Source: Psychrobacillus vulpis
GTDB taxonomy: Bacteria > Bacillota > Bacilli > Bacillales_A > Planococcaceae
Direction of reading: 5' to 3'
Length of the DNA: 64,000 nt
Assembly (NCBI RefSeq): GCF_006861825.1
Contig: NZ_VDGI01000002.1
Location: 281,063 to 345,062, forward strand
The stretch's first letter is position 1, and each line of letters starts with the position of its first letter. Positions 7,768 to 14,498 of the stretch are shown here, in pieces. The notes below the pieces were generated by a model. That model worked only from the letters and a program-made list of their open reading frames with translations. It had not been told where the DNA came from and made no database searches. The position numbers and the translations under genes are program-made.

Positions 7768-8928
7768 ATGTCTTTAAGCATTAACCCACGTGCTCAAGCA
7801 CTAAAAGTACCAGGTATACGCCAGTTTTCAAATCAATTAGTAAATTTTCCGAATGCTATTAATTTAACAATCGGTCAGCCCGACTTTCCTACACCTATCT
7901 CCGTAAAAGAGGCAGGGATTCGAGCAATTGAACAAAATTTAACTGGGTATTCTCATAATGCTGGATTATTAGAACTCCGAGAAGCAGTTAACAACTTTTT
8001 CACTACTAAATATGGTTTTTCATATGACCCACAAAATGAAATTGTGATTACAAATGGTGCTAGTGAAGCGATCGACTCCATTTTCCGAACGATTTTAGAG
8101 GAAGGTGATGAGGTTATCTTACCAGCACCAATCTATTCGGGATATGTACCGGTTATTGAACTGTGTGGTGCAAAGGTCGTTTATTTAGATACGACGGAAA
8201 CTGGTTTTCAACCATCCGCTCAGAAGCTAGAAGCGCTTATTACGGATAAAACGAAGGCGATTTTATTTAATAATCCTTCTAATCCTACAGGCGTTGTCAT
8301 CCAAAAGGAAACGATGGATGAACTAGTTCACCTGCTAAAAGATAAAGATGTATTTGTACTCACTGATGAAATTTACAGTGAAAATACTTTTTCGGGAGAG
8401 CATTTTTCGTTAGCTTCATACAAAGAACTTCGAGATAAACTTTTTTATATTCATGGTGTTTCCAAATCTCATTCCATGACTGGGTGGAGAGTAGGATTCT
8501 TAATGGGACCGTTTTCTATCTTAAAGCAAGTCATGCTAGTACATTCGTATAATTCAATTTGTGCTTCTTTACCAGCACAACATGCAACCATCGAAGCTTT
8601 AACTAATTCCAAAGATACACCGGAAGAGATGAATGTAGAGTATGTTAAAAGACGTGATTATGTGTACAATCGATTAGTAGAAATGGGATTGTCTGTTGAA
8701 AAACCGAATGGTGCCTTTTATATATTTCCTTCTATAAAAGATTTCGGTATGACTTCTTTTGACTTTGCAACGAAGCTCTTACACGAAGGTGGCGTCGCTG
8801 TTGTACCTGGTAGTACGTTCACTCCGTACGGGGAAGGCTTTATTCGAATTTCGTATGCTTATTCTATGACTGTGCTCGTGGAAGGGTTAAATAGAATAGA
8901 GAAATTTATCCAAAATATGAAAAAATAA
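7768..8928 (+). CDS. Class I/II pyridoxal-phosphate aminotransferase, PatA-like
   Basis: 386 residues of the fold-type I aminotransferase family. NNPSNPTG (168-175), DEIY (200-203) and the Schiff-base lysine K233 in GVSKSHSMTGWRVGF are all present. The opening (INPRA..L.VPGIRQFSN...INLTIGQPDFPTP) resembles B. subtilis PatA. PatA relatives act on N-acetyl-diaminopimelate, aromatic or branched substrates, so specificity is open. Its position at the end of a TRAP/hydroxyacid operon suggests it aminates the 2-oxoacid made by the divergent dehydrogenase (inference). No clear terminator follows. Confidence 0.85.
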   Translation: MSLSINPRAQALKVPGIRQFSNQLVNFPNAINLTIGQPDFPTPISVKEAGIRAIEQNLTGYSHNAGLLELREAVNNFFTTKYGFSYDPQNEIVITNGASEAIDSIFRTILEEGDEVILPAPIYSGYVPVIELCGAKVVYLDTTETGFQPSAQKLEALITDKTKAILFNNPSNPTGVVIQKETMDELVHLLKDKDVFVLTDEIYSENTFSGEHFSLASYKELRDKLFYIHGVSKSHSMTGWRVGFLMGPFSILKQVMLVHSYNSICASLPAQHATIEALTNSKDTPEEMNVEYVKRRDYVYNRLVEMGLSVEKPNGAFYIFPSIKDFGMTSFDFATKLLHEGGVAVVPGSTFTPYGEGFIRISYAYSMTVLVEGLNRIEKFIQNMKK

Positions 8929-9056
8929 TAAAAATAAATTGTAAAAAATATGAAATAGTATTGCGTTCTACATTTCCCTAAACTAAAATAGAATTAATTT
9001 GTATTACTTTTTCTATTGTAGCAATAAGTTCCATACCACATTATAGAATGGAGAAC

Positions 9057-10133
9057 ATGATGAAAAAAATTATTTCGTATTCATTAGCTTTGGGGATTTT
9101 TAGTTCTGCAATATTAACACCTTATACAACTGCATCGGCTGCTTCCTTGTCAAAGGCTGAATCATTAGTAAATGCAGCTGAAAAACATGCGGGAGTATTA
9201 AAATGGCAAATATCATATGAAAATACGCACGCTATCAAAACACCTGATATGAAGGTGTTTAATAATACAAAGTCTGCTTACTTACAAGCTCAAAAAGAAA
9301 TTTCGACTTTAAAAAGCTCTGATAAGCAAAAGTTAGAAAAAAGATTAGCTGAAAATGTAGGAATCCACTATGAGCGCACGATGGGCTATATTGATGCCCT
9401 TACTTCTGGAAATAAAATATCAGCATTGACGCAAAAGTTCGAACAACAATATGCAGAGGATCCAATTGGAGATGCAACTGAAAAGTCGTATCATGAACTA
9501 ACTGCTGAAATTAGAAAACAAGCGAAATTACTTTACAAAGTATACGGAAAGTCTACACGAGATGCTTTTCTTTCTACGTATAAAGCTCCAGCAGAAACAG
9601 TACTTAGTGACGCTAAATATACTATCTCTGCAAAAGGGGATTTGAGAAAATTAGATAAACTCGTCTCGCAGAAAGCAAATCAGTCGTTAGTGGAAAAGCA
9701 AGTAGATCAATTATTCACATCTTTCGATATGATTATAGAGGACGAAATATATTATACTCTTTATGATGAATATAGCTTAATCATCCGTAAAGATGCTAGT
9801 TTTATACAACAAGAAAAAGAACTAAATCAATTCTTTGCAAAAACGAATGAGCTAATTAACAGTGAAAATGTAGATGGTGTATTCAATCAATATAGTTCCG
9901 AATATCCAAACTATGAGAATCTAAAAGAAGAAATTAAGAATGTATTTAATGAAGTTGATTTGAAATTTGAATTTGTCCATTCTCATGTATATTCAATTAT
10001 ATATGGGTATGCCTATGTAGAAGTGACAGATACAATAACAGAAGGTACAGAATCTGACACAGTTACAACTGTCTACTTATTGAAAAAAGAGAATAATGAA
10101 TGGAAGTATATTGATATTTTTGAGTCCTATTAA
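9057..10133 (+). CDS. Secreted protein with SbsC-like helical region
   Basis: About 359 residues. A Sec signal peptide (MKKIISYSLALGIFSSAILTPY...ASA) is followed by ASLSKAESLVNAAEKHAGVLK and a long Lys/Glu/Ala-rich helical region (to about 200). This resembles the coiled-coil N-terminal part of S-layer protein SbsC and related Bacillales wall proteins. The C-terminal third is mixed alpha/beta (..VTDTITEGTESDTVTTVYLLKKENNEWKYIDI) like an NTF2-type or lipoprotein-associated domain. GGAGA at 9050-9054 favours the ATG at 9057 or 9060; an earlier in-frame ATG at 9048 has no ribosome site. No SLH motif is present. The SbsC relation is by inspection only. Confidence 0.7.
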   Translation: MMKKIISYSLALGIFSSAILTPYTTASAASLSKAESLVNAAEKHAGVLKWQISYENTHAIKTPDMKVFNNTKSAYLQAQKEISTLKSSDKQKLEKRLAENVGIHYERTMGYIDALTSGNKISALTQKFEQQYAEDPIGDATEKSYHELTAEIRKQAKLLYKVYGKSTRDAFLSTYKAPAETVLSDAKYTISAKGDLRKLDKLVSQKANQSLVEKQVDQLFTSFDMIIEDEIYYTLYDEYSLIIRKDASFIQQEKELNQFFAKTNELINSENVDGVFNQYSSEYPNYENLKEEIKNVFNEVDLKFEFVHSHVYSIIYGYAYVEVTDTITEGTESDTVTTVYLLKKENNEWKYIDIFESY

Positions 10134-10172
10134 GACTCTTCAAACCTAAACACTTATGTTTAGGGTCAGACT

Positions 10173-10209
10173 GTAGACAACTCAGGAAAACGAGTTGTCT
10201 ACTTTTTTT
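10173..10209 (+). terminator. Strong terminator after the SbsC-like gene
   Basis: GTAGACAACTC and GAGTTGTCTAC form an 11-bp stem followed by seven T. Nearly the same hairpin ends the lytB-like gene near 59.0 kb, which suggests the terminator and downstream DNA were duplicated together. Confidence 0.9.
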
Positions 10210-10235
10210 ATGGGATAGATTAGATTTTACGAAGC

Positions 10236-10393
10236 TGCGCTTTCGAGCGTTGAGCCACTTGGGCCAACACGATGTTGGTCATGAAGGCGTTGAGGCCCAT
10301 ACGACATGGGTCATGCAACCGTTGCCACAGGATGTGGCGAACTTAGGTTGCCTTCCTAATAGACGAGGCGCCATTAGCTTTCTTTCCTCTAAC
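10236..10393. repeat. Multi-hairpin intergenic element, 158 bp
   Basis: A chain of small stem-loops with tiny loops: CGCT-TTCG-AGCG, CCAACA-CGA-TGTTGG, CCCAT-ACGAC-ATGGG, GCAA-CCG-TTGC and GCCACA-GGA-TGTGGC, in that order. The flanks match the homologous locus near 59.05 kb, where GAAGC is joined directly to ATGCGGGCACTG without this block, so its ends are defined by an empty site. The open frames in it do not look like protein. Confidence 0.6.
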
Positions 10394-10468
10394 ATGCTGT
10401 GGGCACTGAAAAAGTACATGAAATGTGGCTTTGCCAGGTGGAGTTGTCCAATATTCCAATAGATAAGA

Positions 10469-10580
10469 AAATCGTTGAAATGGCTCCCTTTCCGCGGGTG
10501 TTGCCTCAGCCTCCTCGCTTCGCTGCGGGGTCATCGACTAACGCTATTCCCGCAGGAGTGTCGCCTTTTTCAACGAATTT
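10469..10580. repeat. GC-rich core element type A, copy 1
   Basis: The left end AAATCGTTGAAA is matched by TTTCAACGAATTT at the right. Between them is the reverse form of the shared core: CTCCCTTTCCGCGGG, GCCTCAGCCTCCTCGC, GCGGGGTC and CCCGCAGGAGTGTCGCC. It is one of three units in a local array with homologous spacers (about 10455-11173). Outside it, GGGCACTGAAAAAG at 10401 and TTCTTCAGTGCC at 10611 form an outer inverted pair. Confidence 0.75.
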
Positions 10581-10677
10581 CTAGGGTATTTACCTTAATA
10601 GAATAGACAGTTCTTCAGTGCCTTCGCTATGCTCCTGCAGGTACCAGGCGGTGTTGTCCAATATTCAATAGATAAGA

Positions 10678-10955
10678 AAATCGTTGAAACGGCTCCCTTT
10701 CCGGAGCCACTGAAAAACCAAAATTCAGAAAATAAAGTCACCACTTGAGAAGTATATTTGTATCAAAATTGGCATGACGTCCCCATAAACACCCTAAAAA
10801 GTGAAGGAATTATGGGATTTCGTTTTTATTTTTTGAAAAAAAGTGACTTTTTCAGTGGCCTCCCTTTCCGCGGGCGTTGCCTCAGCCTCCTCGCTTTGCC
10901 GCGGGGTCTTCGACTGACGCTATTCCCGCAGGAGTGTCGCCTTTCTCAACGATTT
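10678..10955. repeat. GC-rich core element type A, copy 2, interrupted
   Basis: The ends are AAATCGTTGAAA (10678-10689) and TCTCAACGATTT (10944-10955). The core is split after CTCCCTTTCCG by a 156-base insert at 10704-10859; the core then restarts with the same CTCCCTTTCCG. Without the insert and one copy of the repeat it is the same size as copies 1 and 3. Confidence 0.75.
10704..10859. mobile_element. MITE-like element with CCACTGAAAAA ends inserted in a type A repeat
   Basis: The ends CCACTGAAAAA (from 10707) and TTTTTCAGTGG (to 10858) are perfect inverted repeats. The 11-bp sequence CTCCCTTTCCG flanks it directly at 10693-10703 and 10860-10870, as expected for a target-site duplication. 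The interior is AT-rich, has no GC core and encodes nothing. The ends match the type B elements at 13.6, 14.1 and 59.6 kb, but the interior does not. Confidence 0.75.
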
Positions 10956-11062
10956 ACTAGAAATGAAAAAGTATTTATCTTAGTAAAAAGACAGTTCTTC
11001 AGTGCCTTCGCTACTCTCCTGCAGGTACCAGGCGGTGTTGTCCAATATTCCAATAGATAAGA

Positions 11063-11173
11063 AAATCGTTGAAAGGGCTCCCTTTCCGCGGGCGTTGCCT
11101 CAGCCTCCTCGCGTCGCTGCGGGATCTTCGACTAACGCTATTCCCGCAGGAGTGTCGCCTTTTTCAACGAGTT
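11063..11173. repeat. GC-rich core element type A, copy 3
   Basis: AAATCGTTGAAA at 11063 and TTTCAACGAGTTT at the right end enclose the same reverse-oriented core as copies 1 and 2. The sequence just left of it (CTGCAGGTACCAGGCGG, then TTGTCCAATATTCCAATAG) is nearly identical to that left of copy 2. Nothing else is visible in 10134-11252. Confidence 0.75.
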
Positions 11174-11252
11174 TCTTTTTTTAATGCTTCCTAATATTTT
11201 AGCCGGATTATTATTAACTGATATCTAATGATTTTTATAGTTAACTAGAAAG

Positions 11253-12158
11253 TCACTCTATCTCTAAATGCTCTTTCAATTTAGTAGTCACATTTTTTAA
11301 CTCTTCTTCATCCATCATGAAATACCAAATACCATCGATTTTCTTTCCTTCTCCTTTCTCAAAAGAAAGTGATTCCATCTGATTCAATGTGCTTTTATAT
11401 CCTTTTTGAATATCGATCATTTGCTCAAATGTCATATTTGTTCGAAGGTTCTTCTGGAGAGAGGATAATATATCTTTATAGTTCCATAAACTATTGATGG
11501 AAGCCCCTTTTTGTAAAACAGCTTGCAGTACTTGTTTTTGTCTAGCTTGCCTACCAAAGTCACCTAAAGGATCATCCATTCGCATTCGAACATAGCTTAG
11601 TGCTTGTTCTCCATCTAAGTGGATAGTACCTTCATCAAAAATAAAGTCATCCACTTGAAATGCATTTGCATTTTCAACTGTAACCCCTCCCACAATATCA
11701 ACAATTTCCAAAAAGCTTTCCATATTTACCTGAACAACATAGTCGATTGGTATATTCAGCAGATTTTCCACCGAATGAAGAGCCATGTCCATTCCACCAA
11801 AAGCATATGCATGATTTATTTTATCTACTTTGTTTTTACCTATGATTTCTGTATACGTATCTCTTGGTATGCTAATTATTTTTGTAGAATTAGTGGATGG
11901 ATTAGCCGTTATGACGATGATTGTATCAGAACGACCTTTGTCATTCTCCCGTTCATCTACACCGAGGAGAAGCAATGAAAATGGTTGTTTTTTTACTAAT
12001 TCAACTTCTGTAGTCCTTAGTTTAGAAACTTGGCGTATTTCTGGTTCGTGAATTGTTTCCAGTGTAGTGGAAACTTCATTATAAAAGCTGCTTGCATATA
12101 CGATACAACCAATAAAAAAGCTTGCAGCAACAATTATCCATATTATTCTCTTTTTCAT
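11253..12158 (-). CDS. LytR-CpsA-Psr (LCP) family wall-polymer ligase
   Basis: 301 residues: a short cytoplasmic start, one membrane anchor (about 5-25), then an extracellular LCP domain (about 57-200). The key acidic and arginine residues are visible: LLGVDER (65-70), GRSDTI with Arg76 and Asp78, and SIPRDTY with Arg99 and Asp100. YVRMRMDDPLGDFGRQARQK is the second conserved block. LCP proteins transfer undecaprenyl-linked polymers to peptidoglycan. This one stands alone between repeat fields, divergent from the CdaR-type gene, 25 kb from the polysaccharide locus. A second LCP gene lies at 52979. The target polymer is unknown. Confidence 0.92.
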   Translation of the reverse strand: MKKRIIWIIVAASFFIGCIVYASSFYNEVSTTLETIHEPEIRQVSKLRTTEVELVKKQPFSLLLLGVDERENDKGRSDTIIVITANPSTNSTKIISIPRDTYTEIIGKNKVDKINHAYAFGGMDMALHSVENLLNIPIDYVVQVNMESFLEIVDIVGGVTVENANAFQVDDFIFDEGTIHLDGEQALSYVRMRMDDPLGDFGRQARQKQVLQAVLQKGASINSLWNYKDILSSLQKNLRTNMTFEQMIDIQKGYKSTLNQMESLSFEKGEGKKIDGIWYFMMDEEELKNVTTKLKEHLEIE

Positions 12159-12348
12159 AAAGGACCCCGTTTCTTTAACTTAGCAATTCTATTGTTATTA
12201 ATATGAGTATAGTCAGAATAATATTATTCCTATACATAACAGTAATTCATGTTGGACACAGCGGAAGGAAATTTGAGGAATTTTGTCGAATAATATCGGT
12301 ATATGTTTTTTCTCGTAAGGAGTGGTTATTTAAAAGGGAGGGGATAGA

Positions 12349-13458
12349 GTGTTTAATTTGGAAGAATTAGGACAAGATATTATAAATGAACTCGGATATC
12401 TAATCAAAGAGGAAGTTATTATGACAGATTCTCGAGGATTTATTCAGGTGAGTACTGACCCTAAGAGAGTGAACCAATTCCATGAGGGAGCACTACATTG
12501 TATGAAAGCAGAAAAATTACTTCATATGACAGAAAAAGAGGTTACCAAGCTTCGTGGTGTTCGAAAAGGAATTGTTATTCCTATTATTATTGATGAAAAA
12601 CCAATTGCAGTATTAGGAGTAACAGGAGATCCAAAGAAAATTGAACCACAAGCTCTACTGATAAGAAGAGTAGTGGAGTTATTTGTACAAGACTCCCTCA
12701 AAAGACAGGAAAAAGATGAGAAAATCAGAGAGTTTGAGTTTTTCATGATTGATTGGATAACTTCTACATCAAGGGATAAACAATTTTACAAACGAGCAGA
12801 GTTATTAGATATACAAGTTGAATTGTATACCCAAGTTGTCATGATTCAAGCGATGGATGAAAAAAGGAGATTTAAAACAGAAGACGTTGATTTTTTCTTA
12901 TCTGTTCAAACGATACATCCATTGCTGAAGGCAAGTCGTTGGGGACAAGAAAAAATTATTTTAGTTTTGCCAGAAATGGACCAACTAAAATTAAAAATTG
13001 AATTAGAAAATTTAATGCTACATGTGAAACGAAAAATGAAAATGGAACTTGCTGTTGGTATAGGTGAACAGACCGAATATAATGAGCTGTCTCTTTCGTT
13101 TAATCAATCGGAGAGAGCCGTAAAAGTGTCTCAGAAAAGTAGAAGAATTGTATTTGAAAGAGAGCTACTATTCGATTTAATCTTACATAGTTTACCAAAG
13201 GAAACGAAAGAACAATTTATTGAACGAACGGTTGCCCCTTTGTTAGGAGACGAAGAGCTATTCCACAATTTACGTGTGTGGTTCAGTGAAAATCAGTCGA
13301 TGAAAAACACCGCACATAAGCTACACATACATAAAAATACATTGACATATCGTCTTCAAAAAGTAGAAGATTTAACGGGATTGTCCATTTCTGAGACCCA
13401 TGATATCTTTCTTATTTATCTGGGAATTCGACTAGTAGACGAATTAAATAGTTTATAA
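12349..13458 (+). CDS. CdaR/SdaR-type regulator of glycolate or sugar-diacid use
   Basis: 369 residues. The N-terminal diacid-recognition domain (about 1-130) begins FNLEELGQDIINELGYLIKE and contains MTDSRGFIQVSTDPKR. A central GGDEF-like/PucR region follows. The C-terminal PucR-type helix-turn-helix (about 315-365) contains MKNTAHKLHIHKNTLTYRLQ. In B. subtilis the same family member YsfB (GlcR) precedes ysfC-ysfD (glcD-glcF); here it precedes glcD-glcF too, separated by a repeat field. It is probably the activator of the next operon. The GTG start at 12349 follows GGGAGGGG. Confidence 0.88.
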   Translation: MFNLEELGQDIINELGYLIKEEVIMTDSRGFIQVSTDPKRVNQFHEGALHCMKAEKLLHMTEKEVTKLRGVRKGIVIPIIIDEKPIAVLGVTGDPKKIEPQALLIRRVVELFVQDSLKRQEKDEKIREFEFFMIDWITSTSRDKQFYKRAELLDIQVELYTQVVMIQAMDEKRRFKTEDVDFFLSVQTIHPLLKASRWGQEKIILVLPEMDQLKLKIELENLMLHVKRKMKMELAVGIGEQTEYNELSLSFNQSERAVKVSQKSRRIVFERELLFDLILHSLPKETKEQFIERTVAPLLGDEELFHNLRVWFSENQSMKNTAHKLHIHKNTLTYRLQKVEDLTGLSISETHDIFLIYLGIRLVDELNSL

Positions 13459-13464
13459 AATAAT

Positions 13465-13508
13465 AGGCAGTTGGAAATGCACTCATTCCAACTGCCTTTA
13501 AAATTTTT
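13465..13508 (+). terminator. Terminator of the CdaR-type gene
   Basis: AGGCAGTTGGAA and TTCCAACTGCCT form a 12-bp stem followed by a T-rich run. Confidence 0.85.
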
Positions 13509-13527
13509 CTTAGCTTTTCATTTCTAG

Positions 13528-13884
13528 AAAACGTTGGAAAAGGCGACACTCCTGCGGGAATACGTTAGTCGAAGACCCCACAGCGAAGCGAGGAGGCCAC
13601 TGAAAAACTCAAAATTATTATTTTTATAGGAACTATTTGCTGTATATCAATTAAAGAATTTAGCGCGACGCATGAGACTCCTGCGGGAAAGCGAGACAGA
13701 CGAGACCCCGCACGAAGCGAAGCGTAGGAGGAGGCTCGTCGCTCGCCCGCGGAAAGCGAATGCCAAAGCGCTAAATTCTCTTAGGACTATTTGATAGATA
13801 ATTTATATGAATGACACTTTTTCAGTGCCCTCGAAGCGAGGAGGCTGAGGCAACGCCCGCAGAAAGGGAGCCATTTCAACGATT
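13528..13884. repeat. GC-rich core element type A, copy 4, interrupted
   Basis: The left end AAACGTTGGAAA is a worn copy of AAATCGTTGAAA; the right end is TTTCAACGATT. The core is split by the 235-bp insert at 13597-13831. Its orientation is opposite to copies 1-3. Beyond the right end, ATCTTATT..., GGACTATTGGACAAC and AACTTTTTCAGTACC mirror the outer flank seen at 10.4 kb and 59.1 kb. Confidence 0.72.
13597..13831. mobile_element. Type B MITE-like element with 13-bp target duplication
   Basis: The ends are CCACTGAAAAACTC and ACTTTTTCAGTGC. A perfect 13-bp direct repeat CGAAGCGAGGAGG flanks the insert at 13584-13596 and 13832-13844. Inside, at 13666-13778, is a second GC-rich core with perfect 11-bp inverted ends GAATTTAGCGC/GCGCTAAATTC. 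It has no coding capacity. It is nearly identical to the copies at 14079-14314 and 59558-59793. Confidence 0.82.
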
Positions 13885-13981
13885 ATCTTATTAAATGGAC
13901 TATTGGACAACCCCATCTAGCAAAATCGAATATAGGAACTTTTTCAGTACCCTCATTCAAACTCTACTTTTTTATTTCTAG

Positions 13982-14340
13982 AAAATCGTTGAAAAAGGCG
14001 ACACTCCTGCGGGAAAAGCGTTAGCAAAAGACCCCACAGCGAAGCGAGGAGGCTGAGGAAACGACCGCGGAAAGGGAGGCCATTGAAAAACTCGAAATTA
14101 TTATTTTTATAGGAACTATGTACTGTATTTCATTTAAAGAATTAGCGCGACGCATGAGACTCCTGCGGGAAAGCGAGACGGACGAGACCCCGCACGAAGC
14201 AGAGCGAAGGAGGAGGCTCGTCGCTCGCCCGCGGAAAGCGAATGCCAAAGCGCTAAATTCTCTTAGGACTATTTGATAGATAATGTATTTGAATGACACT
14301 TTTTCAGTGCCCTCCGGAAAGGGAGCCGTTTCAACGATTT
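13982..14340. repeat. GC-rich core element type A, copy 5, interrupted
   Basis: AAATCGTTGAAA at the left and TTTCAACGATTT ending at 14340 are perfect 12-bp inverted ends. The core is split near its right side by the insert at 14079-14314. The rest of 13509-14498 holds no gene; only repeats and the cre site were found. Confidence 0.75.
14079..14314. mobile_element. Type B MITE-like element with 11-bp target duplication
   Basis: The ends CCATTGAAAAACTC and ACTTTTTCAGTGCC enclose a GC core at about 14139-14260 (GAATTAGCGC, one base short, against GCGCTAAATTC). CGGAAAGGGAG flanks it at 14068-14078 and 14315-14325. This target site is elsewhere in the host core than at 13.6 kb, so the two insertions are independent. 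Confidence 0.8.
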
Positions 14341-14463
14341 ACTTATTTCTAGTAAAGCATTCTAGTAAGTATTTTTGTTTGTTTGCACAATGAATTTGTC
14401 TAAAATGTGACAAAACATTGGGTTAAAGTCCATATATTCTTAATGATTTGAATATTAAAATAA

Positions 14464-14478
14464 ATGAAAACGTTTTCT
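14464..14478 (+). promoter_or_regulatory. CcpA binding site (cre) before glcD
   Basis: ATGAAAACGTTTTCT matches the Bacillus cre consensus WTGNAANCGNWNNCW at every fixed position and is nearly palindromic. It lies about 20 bases before the glcD start, just ahead of the ribosome site AGGAGG. CcpA bound here should repress or block the glcD operon when preferred sugars are present. Confidence 0.85.
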
Positions 14479-14498
14479 GTTGAATAGGAGGATTACAG

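Noticed and set aside
10250..11184. Several frames of 60-100 codons in the repeat field
   Set aside because: They run through type A repeats, the MITE and the multi-hairpin element, and they repeat each other because the DNA repeats. No start signals.
14021..14299. 92-codon frame on the minus strand
   Set aside because: It lies across a type A repeat and the inserted type B element; composition artefact.
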